Shown here: in pieces, positions 45,199 through 54,880 of the stretch
How the letters are laid out: every line of letters starts with the position of its first letter
How positions within the stretch are numbered: the stretch's first letter is position 1
Origin: Candidatus Gastranaerophilales bacterium
GTDB lineage: Bacteria > Cyanobacteriota > Vampirovibrionia > Gastranaerophilales > Gastranaerophilaceae
NCBI GenBank assembly: GCA_944326425.1
Contig: CALVDX010000001.1
Location: 1-64,000, forward strand
Reading direction: 5' to 3'
DNA length: 64,000 bases
Program-made: the position numbers and the translations under genes
The notes under the pieces: generated by a model
Databases searched by the model: none
What the model was told of the DNA's origin: nothing
Seen by the model: the letters and a program-made list of their open reading frames with translations, nothing else

Positions 45199-46465
45199 AA
45201 TAAATGTCCTTGTATTTCCCGCCGGCGAAATTAACTCTATCGAGTTACATGATGCTCTTTCTACATGTGTCAATATTGAACTATATGGTGCGTCTTCTAT
45301 TGATAGGCATGGAGAATATGTTTTCAAGAATTATATTCCGAATGTACCAATGATTAATAATCCGGATTTTCTTGAGAAATTTAATACAATTATAAAAGAT
45401 AAGAAAATTGATATAGTTTTTCCTACTCATGATACGGTCAGTGAATTTTTTGCTAATAATATTAATAAATTATGTACAAAGATTATTTGTGCTAATCAGA
45501 AAACGTCACAAATATGTCGTGACAAAAGAAAAACATTTGACCTTTTTTATAATGATGATTTTTGCCCCAAGATTTTTAACGATTTTAAAAACTTACCTGT
45601 TTTTATAAAGCCCAATAAGGGGCAGGGTAGTATCGGAGCTAAACTAATACAAAATAAGAAAGATATACCTTTTAATATAGATATAAATGAATATGTTATC
45701 TGTGAATATTTGCCTGGCGAAGAGTATACAGTAGATTGTTTTACTAATAGAAACGGCAGATTGCAAGCAATTCTTCCACGTTCAAGAAAAAGAATTTTGG
45801 CTGGCGTTTGCGTTTCCGGTCAGAATGAGAAATTGACAGATGAAATAAAAAAAATTGCAGATAAAATTAATGAGAAATTATGCTTTAACGGATTATGGTA
45901 TTTTCAAATTAAAAAAGATATTAATAATAAATTTAAGTTGCTTGAAATTTCTACAAGATGTGCTGGAACAATGTGTTTATCAAGGGCACTGGGCGTAAAT
46001 TTGCCTCTTTTGAGCGTGTATGATGCTTTGGGGTATAATGTCGAGGTCTTTGAAAATCTATACAATGTAAAAATGGATAGAACATTGATTTCAAGATATA
46101 AAATTAATTATGATTATAAAACAGTATATTTTGATTTTGATGATACTTTGATTATAGAAGGTAAAGTTCATTTACCGGCGGTTTGGTTTTTATATCAATG
46201 CAAGAATTTATGTAAAAAAGTTATTTTACTTACTAAACATGAAAAGGAAATTTATAAAAGCTTAGAGTATTATTGCATAGATAAAAATTTATTTAGTGAG
46301 ATTATCCATATTGCTCCTGATGATAACAAGGCTGATTATATTAATCCTGACGGGGCAATATTTATAGATAACGCATATCAGGAAAGGTATCAGGTATACA
46401 AGAAATACAATATACCTGTATTTGATGTAGACGGAATAGAAGTATTAATGGATTGGAGATGTTAA
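45191..46465 (+). CDS. ATP-grasp ligase fused to a HAD-like domain
   Basis: The 424-residue protein has an N-terminal ATP-grasp region (about 1-295: HDTVSEFFAN, PVFIKPNKGQGSIGAKL, EYLPGEEYTVDCF, KLLEISTRCAGT) and a C-terminal HAD-like domain (about 310-424: VYFDFDDTLII, VILLTKHEKEIYK, GAIFIDNAYQER). ATP-grasp enzymes join a carboxylate to an amine or thiol; here it may attach an acyl or amino-acid group to the amino sugar. The HAD part could be a phosphatase or transferase. It overlaps the previous gene by eight bases (ATGGCTAA). Confidence 0.85.
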   Translation: MAKINVLVFPAGEINSIELHDALSTCVNIELYGASSIDRHGEYVFKNYIPNVPMINNPDFLEKFNTIIKDKKIDIVFPTHDTVSEFFANNINKLCTKIICANQKTSQICRDKRKTFDLFYNDDFCPKIFNDFKNLPVFIKPNKGQGSIGAKLIQNKKDIPFNIDINEYVICEYLPGEEYTVDCFTNRNGRLQAILPRSRKRILAGVCVSGQNEKLTDEIKKIADKINEKLCFNGLWYFQIKKDINNKFKLLEISTRCAGTMCLSRALGVNLPLLSVYDALGYNVEVFENLYNVKMDRTLISRYKINYDYKTVYFDFDDTLIIEGKVHLPAVWFLYQCKNLCKKVILLTKHEKEIYKSLEYYCIDKNLFSEIIHIAPDDNKADYINPDGAIFIDNAYQERYQVYKKYNIPVFDVDGIEVLMDWRC

Positions 46466-46466
46466 G

Positions 46467-47312
46467 ATGAAACTTAAAGATTGTTTGAAACCGATTTTTT
46501 CAGTTACTAATGATTTAACTCGCAAACATAAAGTTATTACTTTATTTGGTTTCATAAAATTTAAACTAAAGCTTAATCCTATAGATGATATTGTGCGTGG
46601 CGGTCGCGATAGAATTATAAGCGAGTTGAAAGTAGTTGTTTCTGCTCAAAATTTACATGCAAAAGTTTTTCCTAAATATAAAAATATAAATTGCGGCAAG
46701 GAAGTAGTTCTTGTAGCAACAGGACCTTCTTTAAATGATTATATACCTATTGATGGTGCTATACATGTTGGGGTTAACAGGGCATTTATGTGTGATAAAA
46801 TTTGTCTTGATTATTTATTTATGCAAGATTACCTGGCTGTCAAAGATTATATAGAAAAATCTTTTAATTATAAAAATAAAAATTTAAAACGTTTTTATGG
46901 TATTATGCAACCCGAATTAGTTGACAATTGGGTTATTCCAGAATCTTGTGCTATAAGACATAGTGCTGAAAGATATTATGCGTGTTCTCCTTGGGATCCA
47001 AAATCGAGTAAATACAGCTATGATTACACTTATGATATCGCCAGCCTTCCGCTTGTGTGTCATGGTACTGTAGCGTTTACTGCAATGCAGTTTATTTTAT
47101 ATACTAATCCGGCAAAAATTTATTTAGTAGGGTGTGATTGTTCAAATAATGGTTATTTTAATGGTCCTCCAATATTTCAAATGGACCCCAAACGAATACG
47201 TTATTACTGGAATAAATTAAAGTATTTTGCAAATATGTATTATCCAGAAACAGAGATTATTTCAGTCAATCCGGTTGGATTGAAAGGATTGTTTAAAGAC
47301 ATATATCAGTAA
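46467..47312 (+). CDS. DUF115/MptE-like protein of the glycan cluster
   Basis: The 281-residue protein has VVLVATGPSLNDYIPIDGAIHVGVNRAF (about 76-103) and KIYLVGCDCSNNGYF, similar to DUF115/MptE-like proteins and to the Rossmann part of some sialyltransferases. Related proteins sit in flagellin and LPS glycosylation loci. The N-terminus has a basic hydrophobic stretch KVITLFGFIKFKLK that may touch the membrane. One base separates it from the ATP-grasp gene. Confidence 0.7.
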   Translation: MKLKDCLKPIFSVTNDLTRKHKVITLFGFIKFKLKLNPIDDIVRGGRDRIISELKVVVSAQNLHAKVFPKYKNINCGKEVVLVATGPSLNDYIPIDGAIHVGVNRAFMCDKICLDYLFMQDYLAVKDYIEKSFNYKNKNLKRFYGIMQPELVDNWVIPESCAIRHSAERYYACSPWDPKSSKYSYDYTYDIASLPLVCHGTVAFTAMQFILYTNPAKIYLVGCDCSNNGYFNGPPIFQMDPKRIRYYWNKLKYFANMYYPETEIISVNPVGLKGLFKDIYQ

Positions 47313-47380
47313 GTAAATAGGCATATTGATAATAATAAAAGAATATAATGGATAGTATAGCTAGAAAGGGTAAATTAATA

Positions 47381-48697
47381 ATGAAAGTGTATGCATTTGT
47401 ACCGGCAAAGGGAAGTAGTGAAAGAGTAGAAAATAAAAATAAAAGATTTTTGGACGGGGAGCGCCTTTATGCAAGAGCGTTAAAAATATTGTTGCAATGC
47501 AAAGAGATTGATAAAGTATTTCTTGATACGGATGCGGAGGACATGTATAAAGATATTGATTATTTGCCTGTAACCTTTATGAAACGCAATCCTACACTTG
47601 CCACTAACAAAACTGACGGGCATAAAATGTTTATGAATGAATTAAACTCATATCCAGATGCAGATATTTATGTTCAATTGTTGTGTACATCACCATTCAT
47701 TAGACCGGAAACTATTGATAATGCAATTAATATTTTAAAAAATGATAATAATTATGACTCAGCTGTATTAATGAAAAAAGATAAATTTTATTTTTGGGAA
47801 AATGGTAGGCCGACATATGATATTAATCATATTCCAAATAGTAAAGATTTACCTGAAACAATTATTGAATCAATGGGATTATATATAATCAGAAAAGATA
47901 CTGCAAAAAAATTAAATAGGCGTTTTGGAGATAAGCCATATTTAATATATGGTCAGTTGGAAGAACTAATTGACGTAAATACGCCGGAAGATTTGGAATT
48001 TGCAAGTATATACGCAAAAGGAGTAAGGCAGAAAGAAAATGAAAAATTACATTTAATGAAACATTTTATATCATCACCTGCATTATCTGATTTATTAGAC
48101 GATATGAAAATAGAAAAGGGCGAAGATTGTGGAGTTGTAATTAATAACTGGTGTTCCAATATCTCTGGCATAAAATTGTTAGGACGGGCGAATACCCTTC
48201 GGCTGCGAGCGTTAAAGGATGGAGAGGATTATAGAGGAATATATAAAGCGATTGATTCTTATAAGGGTATAGCCCAAAATGATATAATAATTGTAGAAAA
48301 TGAAATTAAGGATTATGCTTACTTTGGCGATTTAAATGCACGTCTTGCAATTAAAAATGGCGCCGCAGGCGTTGTAGTCGATGGAGCAACAAGAGATTTA
48401 AGGCAAACACAAGTATTAAATTTCCCTGTTTTTTGTAGAAATTATAGTGCTGCAGATGTTAGGCGGCGTGCAACTGTTGATTATATTAATAAACCAATAA
48501 AAATTGATAATAAAACTGTTAATCCGAGAGATTTGATTTTTATTGATGAATGTGCAATGGTTGTAATATATCAAAAATATGAGTCAGAAATCATTCAACG
48601 TGTTTTAAAAATAGTTCAAAATGAAAAAAATATAGTTAATGATATTATTTGCAACAAGTCAATAGATGAAATATTAGCTGTAAGAGGAGCTTTTTAA
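47381..48697 (+). CDS. Cytidylyltransferase (CMP-sugar synthetase-like) fused to an RraA-like aldolase domain
   Basis: The protein of about 438 residues has an N-terminal cytidylyltransferase domain (about 1-220: FVPAKGSSERVENKNKR, VFLDTDAEDM, QLLCTSPFIRPETID, VNTPEDLEFA) and a C-terminal RraA/HMG-aldolase-like domain (about 235-400: GIKLLGRANTLRL, FGDLNARLAIKNGAAGVVVDGATRDL). The N-part should activate a sugar acid with CMP; RraA relatives include class II pyruvate aldolases. The fusion suggests making and activating a 2-keto sugar acid. GAAAGGG upstream favours the ATG at 47381 over 47348. Confidence 0.87.
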   Translation: MKVYAFVPAKGSSERVENKNKRFLDGERLYARALKILLQCKEIDKVFLDTDAEDMYKDIDYLPVTFMKRNPTLATNKTDGHKMFMNELNSYPDADIYVQLLCTSPFIRPETIDNAINILKNDNNYDSAVLMKKDKFYFWENGRPTYDINHIPNSKDLPETIIESMGLYIIRKDTAKKLNRRFGDKPYLIYGQLEELIDVNTPEDLEFASIYAKGVRQKENEKLHLMKHFISSPALSDLLDDMKIEKGEDCGVVINNWCSNISGIKLLGRANTLRLRALKDGEDYRGIYKAIDSYKGIAQNDIIIVENEIKDYAYFGDLNARLAIKNGAAGVVVDGATRDLRQTQVLNFPVFCRNYSAADVRRRATVDYINKPIKIDNKTVNPRDLIFIDECAMVVIYQKYESEIIQRVLKIVQNEKNIVNDIICNKSIDEILAVRGAF

Positions 48698-49708
48698 ATG
48701 AAAGATATAGTATGTACTGTTATTTGCCTTACGTATAACCATGTTCTATATATAAAGCAGGCATTAGATTCAATTCTTGAACAGAATACCAATTATGGTT
48801 TTGTTATACATGTTTTTGATGATGCCTCAACAGATGGAACTTCTGATATTGTGAGAGAGTATGCGAAAAAATATCCTGATAAAATTATTCCGTTTATTGC
48901 TGAGTATAACCAAGGTGTACAAACGAATGCGTGGAATGCATATAAATCTGTTAAAACAAAGTACGTAGCTTTTTTAGAAGGTGATGATTACTGGTGTGAT
49001 AAGGAAAAACTAGAGCTGCAAATAAAAGCTTTAGAGGCACATCCGGAATGCAGTTTTTGTTCTACAAATAATATTCAATTAATTGTTAAAGAAGTAAACG
49101 AGACACTTACTTATAAGAATGGTCGTAAAGATATTAAAGAAGGAACTTATACGAAATCCATAATAGACTTTTCTGATGTAGAGAAAATTAGATGTGCGTA
49201 TACTACTCATCTGTCAACTCGATTAATACGAATGGATTGTGTTGATATGAATAATATAAAGCATAAAGAAGCATTTCTGTTTGATGTGGCACAGTTTTAT
49301 TACTTATTTAGCAAAGGTAAAATGTATTGGATTGATAAAGTCTGTTCCGTGTATAGAAAGGTTGGTGGTGTCTGGAGTGGTGCTAGTCCTGAAAGACGTT
49401 TAACAAATATATCCCGGGCGTTGTTGGATGTAAATGAAGAAACTAATTTTATCTTTCATCAAAAAATATGTTCACAATTGGTATTAATTATTTCATACTG
49501 GGCAAGTTTAGCGGCGAACGCAAATAACAAAATTGTTAAACAAAGTATAAAGCATATTGAAAAACCGGTTTCTGCAAATAAAAAGAATAGAAAATTAAAA
49601 AAAATATCTATAAAAAAAATGAGGCATTATTTTTTGCCGCCATTTCTGATTGATTTATCTCATATTCCTCGTGATGCAATTAGATATTTAAAACATAAAT
49701 TTATGTAG
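48698..49708 (+). CDS. Family 2 glycosyltransferase
   Basis: The 336-residue protein has the GT2 start (VICLTYNHVLYIKQALDSIL), FDDASTDGTSDIV and LEGDDYWCDKEKLELQ. It is a paralogue of the interrupted gene at 39622 (same spacing of motifs, similar YWCD block) and shows what that protein's intact length might be. The C-terminal 100 residues are basic. It starts directly after the previous stop and is last in the rightward operon. Confidence 0.92.
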   Translation: MKDIVCTVICLTYNHVLYIKQALDSILEQNTNYGFVIHVFDDASTDGTSDIVREYAKKYPDKIIPFIAEYNQGVQTNAWNAYKSVKTKYVAFLEGDDYWCDKEKLELQIKALEAHPECSFCSTNNIQLIVKEVNETLTYKNGRKDIKEGTYTKSIIDFSDVEKIRCAYTTHLSTRLIRMDCVDMNNIKHKEAFLFDVAQFYYLFSKGKMYWIDKVCSVYRKVGGVWSGASPERRLTNISRALLDVNEETNFIFHQKICSQLVLIISYWASLAANANNKIVKQSIKHIEKPVSANKKNRKLKKISIKKMRHYFLPPFLIDLSHIPRDAIRYLKHKFM

Positions 49709-49713
49709 GAATC

Positions 49714-49752
49714 AAACAGGAAGCTGCTTACACAGCGGCTTCCTGTTTTTTG
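49714..49752. terminator. Terminator overlapping the end of the convergent exporter gene
   Basis: AAACAGGAAGCTGC and GCGGCTTCCTGTTT form a stem with a seven-base loop, followed by TTTTT for the rightward operon. The right arm lies inside the last codons of the leftward ABC gene. Confidence 0.8.
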
Positions 49753-51509
49753 AACTGCATATCGTACAGCGCTTTGTATTTCCCGTTAGGGATAGCCATC
49801 AGTTCTTCGTGATTCCCGAGTTCTGCCAGTTTCCCTTCGTAAAGAACCGCAATTTTATTGGCATTTCTTACTGTTGAGAGCCGGTGTGCTATTACAAATA
49901 CGGTTTTGTCTTTCATCAGGTTGTCTATTGCTTTTTGAACAATTGCTTCAGCTTTGTTGTCAAGCGCGCTGGTTGCTTCATCAAGGATTATTATCGGCGC
50001 GTTTTTCAAAAAAGCTCTTGCTATTGCAACCCGCTGTTTTTGACCGCCGGACAATAGAATCCCTCTTTCTCCAATCTGGGTGTTTAGTCCGTCTTTCAGT
50101 GTGCTTACAAATTCATCCAGATAGGCCATTTTAAGAGCGTTATTTAACTCTTCCTCCGTTGCGTTTTCGTTGCCTAAAAGTATATTTTCTCTTATTGTTC
50201 CGGAGAAAAGGAAATTATCCTGAAACACAACAGCAATATTCTGGCGCAGCGAACGAAGCGTATAATCTCTAATATCCACATTATCAATCGTTATTGATCC
50301 GGATTTTACATCATAGAATCTTGGCAGCAGGTTAACAAGAGTAGTTTTGCCGCCGCCGGAATTTCCGACAAGTGCTATCGTTTCACCTTTGTTGATTTTC
50401 AGGTTAATTCCTTTCAGTACAGGAACATTTTTAACATATTCAAAACAAACATCTTTAAATTCTATATTTGTATGCCCGTTTTTAAGTTCAATAGCATCTT
50501 CTTTGTCACGGATTTCCGGTACTGAGTCAAGAACTTTAAAAATTCTTTCTATTGCATAAAATGAGAATTGTACAGCATTAAGGTTATTTCCTATGTTTTT
50601 AACAGGTGTATACAAAAGGATTAGGGCTGTAATAAAGGAAACAAAGTTACCGCTGGTAATCTGTCCCGACATAATAAGGTGCGACCCGTACCCGATTGCC
50701 GCTGCGATACCTACTGATACAATTACGTGCATCAGCGGTGACAACCACTGGGTTTTTTGAACCATTTTTATTCTAAGTCTGAAAATGTTTTGTAAGATAT
50801 CTAAAAATTTATTTGTTTCATTTGTTTGCAAGTTATATGAAATTATTGTCTTGTTCCCGTTAAATACTTCATTATATTCTGTAATAATTGAAGAGTCTGC
50901 TTTAACGGATTTATCCATAACGGATTTTATTCTTTCCTGAATCTTAGCAACAGGTGCGAACGCGCAGCCAAGAATAACAACCGCTATCAATGCAAGCTGC
51001 CAGGAATTATAGAAAAGAACGCATACAAGAGAGATTGAAGAAAAGATTCTCTGGGTAAATATGCTCAAATTGTTAAGTAATCCGTTGCAGGCAACGTCTG
51101 CCTGATTATTAAACTGATAAACAATATCTCCGGAATTACGTTTGTCAAAGAATGAGGTTGGCAAGGTCATAAGCTTTTTGAACATATCAATTTTCAGCCC
51201 GTTTGTAATCCGCATTCCAACCCAGGTGGAAAGGTATGCTGAAAGATATTTAAGCCCCCCTTGAATAGATGTAAAGGCGACAATTCCTAATGGTATATAC
51301 CAGGGCGAAGCGATGGATTTTTCAACCATAACCAAATCCATATAAGGTTTTAGGGCAAGGGCTATAACAGCGTCCAGCGAGCCTATCGGAATGCAGATAA
51401 GCATTGAGCAGAGTGCTCTGAACCAAACAGGTTTTACGTACGGCCACATACGCATATAGTTAATATAAACTCTTTGAGAAGTTACTTTATTTATAAGCGT
51501 CTTAAACAT
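49728..51509 (-). CDS. MsbA-like ABC exporter (lipid A / polysaccharide flippase)
   Basis: The 593-residue half-transporter has six predicted membrane helices (to about 330) and one nucleotide-binding domain with Walker A GNSGGGKT, LSGGQKQR and Walker B IILDEATSALD. It resembles MsbA/LipidA-core flippases. Being last in a run of LPS-type genes, it likely moves a lipid-linked glycan across the inner membrane. It starts one base after the WavE gene at 51511 ends. Confidence 0.92.
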   Translation of the reverse strand: MFKTLINKVTSQRVYINYMRMWPYVKPVWFRALCSMLICIPIGSLDAVIALALKPYMDLVMVEKSIASPWYIPLGIVAFTSIQGGLKYLSAYLSTWVGMRITNGLKIDMFKKLMTLPTSFFDKRNSGDIVYQFNNQADVACNGLLNNLSIFTQRIFSSISLVCVLFYNSWQLALIAVVILGCAFAPVAKIQERIKSVMDKSVKADSSIITEYNEVFNGNKTIISYNLQTNETNKFLDILQNIFRLRIKMVQKTQWLSPLMHVIVSVGIAAAIGYGSHLIMSGQITSGNFVSFITALILLYTPVKNIGNNLNAVQFSFYAIERIFKVLDSVPEIRDKEDAIELKNGHTNIEFKDVCFEYVKNVPVLKGINLKINKGETIALVGNSGGGKTTLVNLLPRFYDVKSGSITIDNVDIRDYTLRSLRQNIAVVFQDNFLFSGTIRENILLGNENATEEELNNALKMAYLDEFVSTLKDGLNTQIGERGILLSGGQKQRVAIARAFLKNAPIIILDEATSALDNKAEAIVQKAIDNLMKDKTVFVIAHRLSTVRNANKIAVLYEGKLAELGNHEELMAIPNGKYKALYDMQFKKQEAAV

Positions 51510-51510
51510 A

Positions 51511-52596
51511 TTATCCTTTTCTCCGAAATTTTTCTTTTATTAAATCAATTCCATAGGCGGCTAATGCCAGAGGAATTCCAATGAATATTTGTTCTAATTT
51601 TCCTGTCAGCGGGGTTGACGGTGCTAGTAATTTAGAACAATGTTTTTGCACTCTAAGGTAAGAATACCCCGGTTTATCATCTTCAAATATCGGCTTTGCT
51701 GCGGATATTTGGTAGTTATTATCACAGTATTTTTTGTATTCACTTTCGTATTTGTAGAAATTATAAAGTCCTATATAATGGTGTGGGTTTTTATTTTTAC
51801 TGAATATGTATTTATTCAAATAAATACCGGATTGTTCATAACCTAAGATAATAAAGTTATTAATAATGCACTCTCTGGATTTTTCTGTAAGCGACTCAGA
51901 AATATCAGCAGCATCGTTCATGTGTATGTCATTATAGTTTCTGGCAAAGCAGGAATAGCAGAAATATTGTTCCGGCGGGAATTTAAAGGTTGCTCCGCCG
52001 TATGGACTGATTTTGTTTTTATTTTCTGCGAGCGTAAAGTAGTCTGTAAACCCGGGCTCTTTGACGAGCGATGTATCTGCAAAATAGGTGATTAAGTCCT
52101 CTCTCAGCCCGAACAGCCACCAGTCAGAAACGTGGAAAGGTACAGGTATATTATTTTTTAATTTTTTGCATCTTATACAAAACCTTGTATAAAAAACATC
52201 TGCCAGAACTTTATGTCGAAAAAGGTTATAGTTATTTGTTCGTGCAGGGAATTTATCGAAGTATTCCAAGAACTTATCACCGGTAAGGATTAAGTCGCTT
52301 CTAAGTTTTAGTGCATATTTTCTGTTGGCCTTTTTTAAACCTTCCTGAGTTGATAAAAGCTGCCTGTTGAGGTTATTATAAAAGAGTTTTCTTTTAATAG
52401 GCATAACAGCGGTTCCGGGGTCCGGGCTTTTGACAAGGACATCATAGTCAAGCCCTGAAACATCATCTTCTTCCCAGGTAGATAGAATAATTTCAGCCTC
52501 CGGCAGGTATTTCCGGATACTATTAAGACATTGCGGAGTTTCAACGGAATTTATTTTCCCCTGTACAATGACGGAAATGTCCTTGCTGTTAATCAT
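51511..52596 (-). CDS. WavE-family lipopolysaccharide synthesis protein (copy 1)
   Basis: The 361-residue protein starts with DISVIVQGKINSVETPQCLNSIRKYLPEAEIILSTW and has LKLRSDLIL, FHVSDWWLFGL and FPPEQYFCYSC, the WavE pattern known from Vibrio LPS core loci. It is probably a GT-A glycosyltransferase. Two other WavE domains lie at 52691 and in the fusion at 57213, so the three may add successive sugars. The C-terminus is basic and may be membrane-bound. Confidence 0.9.
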   Translation of the reverse strand: MINSKDISVIVQGKINSVETPQCLNSIRKYLPEAEIILSTWEEDDVSGLDYDVLVKSPDPGTAVMPIKRKLFYNNLNRQLLSTQEGLKKANRKYALKLRSDLILTGDKFLEYFDKFPARTNNYNLFRHKVLADVFYTRFCIRCKKLKNNIPVPFHVSDWWLFGLREDLITYFADTSLVKEPGFTDYFTLAENKNKISPYGGATFKFPPEQYFCYSCFARNYNDIHMNDAADISESLTEKSRECIINNFIILGYEQSGIYLNKYIFSKNKNPHHYIGLYNFYKYESEYKKYCDNNYQISAAKPIFEDDKPGYSYLRVQKHCSKLLAPSTPLTGKLEQIFIGIPLALAAYGIDLIKEKFRRKG

Positions 52597-52690
52597 TCAA
52601 CTTTCCTCTTTTAAAAAAATCCTAAAGTTAAATCCAATATAACAAAAACAAACTACCTAATCTATACCCGGGTTGATATTTTACAAATGT

Positions 52691-53728
52691 TTATTTCGTT
52701 TTGAATATAGAAAAAAGAAAACCTACTAAATAAAAAATAATAGAAAAAAATTCTCCAATCCAAGATAGGATGTTTTTAAAAGGATATAGAAAGTTTATGG
52801 TGTGCTTGACCAGTTTATTTTTATAGTTTTTGTTTTCTTTTGATATTTTATATAAAGGATCACAGTATTTCTTATATTGCTTTTGAAAATGCCGGTATGT
52901 AATTAACCCTTGGATTTTTGTTTTATTTTTAAGCGCCCAGGAATGTTTTGGGGAATAAATACCAGATTGTTCATAGTCCAGAAAGATGAAATTGTTATAT
53001 AGAATGTTATTTGAGAGTTCTATATTTTGGGGGGTCCAGTCACTCCAGTCATCAAATTGCATATTAGGATAATGTTTTTTAACCCAGTTAACACAGAAAA
53101 ACTGTTCCGGTGCAAAACGCCATAACATAGATGAATATGGTAGACGGTTAGGATATTTAAAACTCCAGTTGCCGGCTTCCTCATCTGTTTGTTTGGGACA
53201 GCTGTTAAAGTACTCTTTTAAATCTTCAGTTAATCCAAAGAACCAAAAATCTGACGGGTGAAATGGTGTTGGAAGACTGTTTCCCGTTATATTACAAGAA
53301 TATTCTCTTGAATAAATAGAACTACACAAAACTCTATGCTTAAATATCTTGTATTCTTCATTCTGTTTATTAAACTTATCCCAGTATTTTAAGAAATTAG
53401 AATTATTAAGCACTAAATCAGAACGAAGTTTCAAACAATACTGACGGCTTGATTTTTGAACTCCACTTTTTGTAGAAACAAGCTGTCGATTAAAATTATT
53501 AATTGAACTTTTCTTATTGTATAATGCAAAATCATGCTTGTATCCGCCGGGATCTTGATTTAAAAGCAAAATATCATAGTCTAATCCTTCTGTCTGACTG
53601 CCTTCCCAAGTCGAAAGTATTATTTCAGCGTCAGGAAGGTGTTTACGTATGCTTTTTAAGCAAAGCGGAGTTAAAATTTGGTCTATTGCACCTTGGACAA
53701 TTACAGATATATTTTTTGTTTCTATCAT
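52691..53728 (-). CDS. WavE-family lipopolysaccharide synthesis protein (copy 2)
   Basis: The protein of about 345 residues has the same blocks: NISVIVQGAIDQILTPLCLKSIRKHLPDAEIILSTW, LKLRSDLVL, FHPSDFWFFGLTEDL and FAPEQFFCVNW. GGTGGGT before the ATG at 53728 favours that start over 53740. The C-terminus has a hydrophobic aromatic helix (IGEFFSIIFYLVGFLFSIF) that should anchor it to the membrane. Confidence 0.9.
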   Translation of the reverse strand: MIETKNISVIVQGAIDQILTPLCLKSIRKHLPDAEIILSTWEGSQTEGLDYDILLLNQDPGGYKHDFALYNKKSSINNFNRQLVSTKSGVQKSSRQYCLKLRSDLVLNNSNFLKYWDKFNKQNEEYKIFKHRVLCSSIYSREYSCNITGNSLPTPFHPSDFWFFGLTEDLKEYFNSCPKQTDEEAGNWSFKYPNRLPYSSMLWRFAPEQFFCVNWVKKHYPNMQFDDWSDWTPQNIELSNNILYNNFIFLDYEQSGIYSPKHSWALKNKTKIQGLITYRHFQKQYKKYCDPLYKISKENKNYKNKLVKHTINFLYPFKNILSWIGEFFSIIFYLVGFLFSIFKTK

Positions 53729-53900
53729 TTTACCCACCATATAAGTTTATAACTATTAAATATTATTTTAAATAAAGTTTTATTTTTCTTCTATTTATTG
53801 ATATTTGTATGCCCATTGTATTATCCTCATTTTTATCATCAAAGAAATTTTAGCAGTCCCCAGTTCTACTTTCAACTTGATAAAAACACATTATTAGTCG

Positions 53901-54869
53901 TTAATATCGTTTATCTTGAATTATTTTAAAATTTAATTCATCAATTTTTTTATGAACAAGAAAATAAGGTAAGATTTTTAATAATTCCCTTAAGAATTTT
54001 CTATATAAATTTCTTCTAATTTTTTCCGGTTTTTCTATTGATGCATCTTTTATTGCAGGAAGTTGTGAATAATTTTTTATGTCTCGTATCAGGTCATAAT
54101 CGGAAAACTGAAAGTACTTTAACTTGATTAATTCTATATTTAGCATTTTCCAATAAAACAAATATAGTATTTCCATTGAATAACTGTTTTTTATGCACCA
54201 TTCCTTGGTTAGTTTATTGCTAGATAAATCAATGTAAAAATTATTTATTTTATTCATTACATCAGGGAGTGCAAAAATAATTAAATCTATGCTGCATAAA
54301 AAAATGTCTGGCTCTATTGTTCCGCGACGAAACGGTATAGATGTAACAAATAAACCATTTTCCGGTGGTTTTAACCCATATCTTTCATAACAAATAATAA
54401 AATTTTTTATATTGAAAATTGTGTTAAACTTCAAGTCGGGTCTTGTTTGGATAATCCAATCATATATTATACTATTTTCATTTTCATATATTTTTCGTAA
54501 TTGATTTACCCGGTATTTACTATATGCTGAATTAATTATGGCCGAATATTGTCTTGGTACTGACATGAGAGATTCTATAATTTCAAAATCATTATCAATG
54601 ATTAATTGATCTTCCACTAATAATTTAGCAGGTTTATATAGCTCTTTAATTTCTTTAATATCTTTATCACTCAGTTTATATCCCCTCTTGTAGCCTTCTC
54701 TATTATGCCATGATTTTTCAGATGTATCAGATTCTGACCAGGTATGAATAAAAATATCAACTTCATATCCGGCTGCTCTTAAAGGATTAATACAGTTAGT
54801 AAATAAACTTTTATATGTGCTTTTATAACTTCTCATGTGACCACATAGTTGAATCGCAATTCTGGGCAT
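53901..54869 (-). CDS. Putative glycosyltransferase of the LPS cluster
   Basis: The 322-residue protein begins IAIQLCGHMRSYKSTYKSLF and has VDIFIHTWSESDTS and WIIQTRPDLKF. These blocks (an N-terminal G-H-x-R, H-T-W and R-x-D) recall polysaccharide-locus glycosyltransferases that share a GT-A-like fold with WavE, but I cannot name the family. It follows the GT8 gene by 11 bases. Confidence 0.65.
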   Translation of the reverse strand: MPRIAIQLCGHMRSYKSTYKSLFTNCINPLRAAGYEVDIFIHTWSESDTSEKSWHNREGYKRGYKLSDKDIKEIKELYKPAKLLVEDQLIIDNDFEIIESLMSVPRQYSAIINSAYSKYRVNQLRKIYENENSIIYDWIIQTRPDLKFNTIFNIKNFIICYERYGLKPPENGLFVTSIPFRRGTIEPDIFLCSIDLIIFALPDVMNKINNFYIDLSSNKLTKEWCIKNSYSMEILYLFYWKMLNIELIKLKYFQFSDYDLIRDIKNYSQLPAIKDASIEKPEKIRRNLYRKFLRELLKILPYFLVHKKIDELNFKIIQDKRY

Positions 54870-54880
54870 TTATTATCTCC

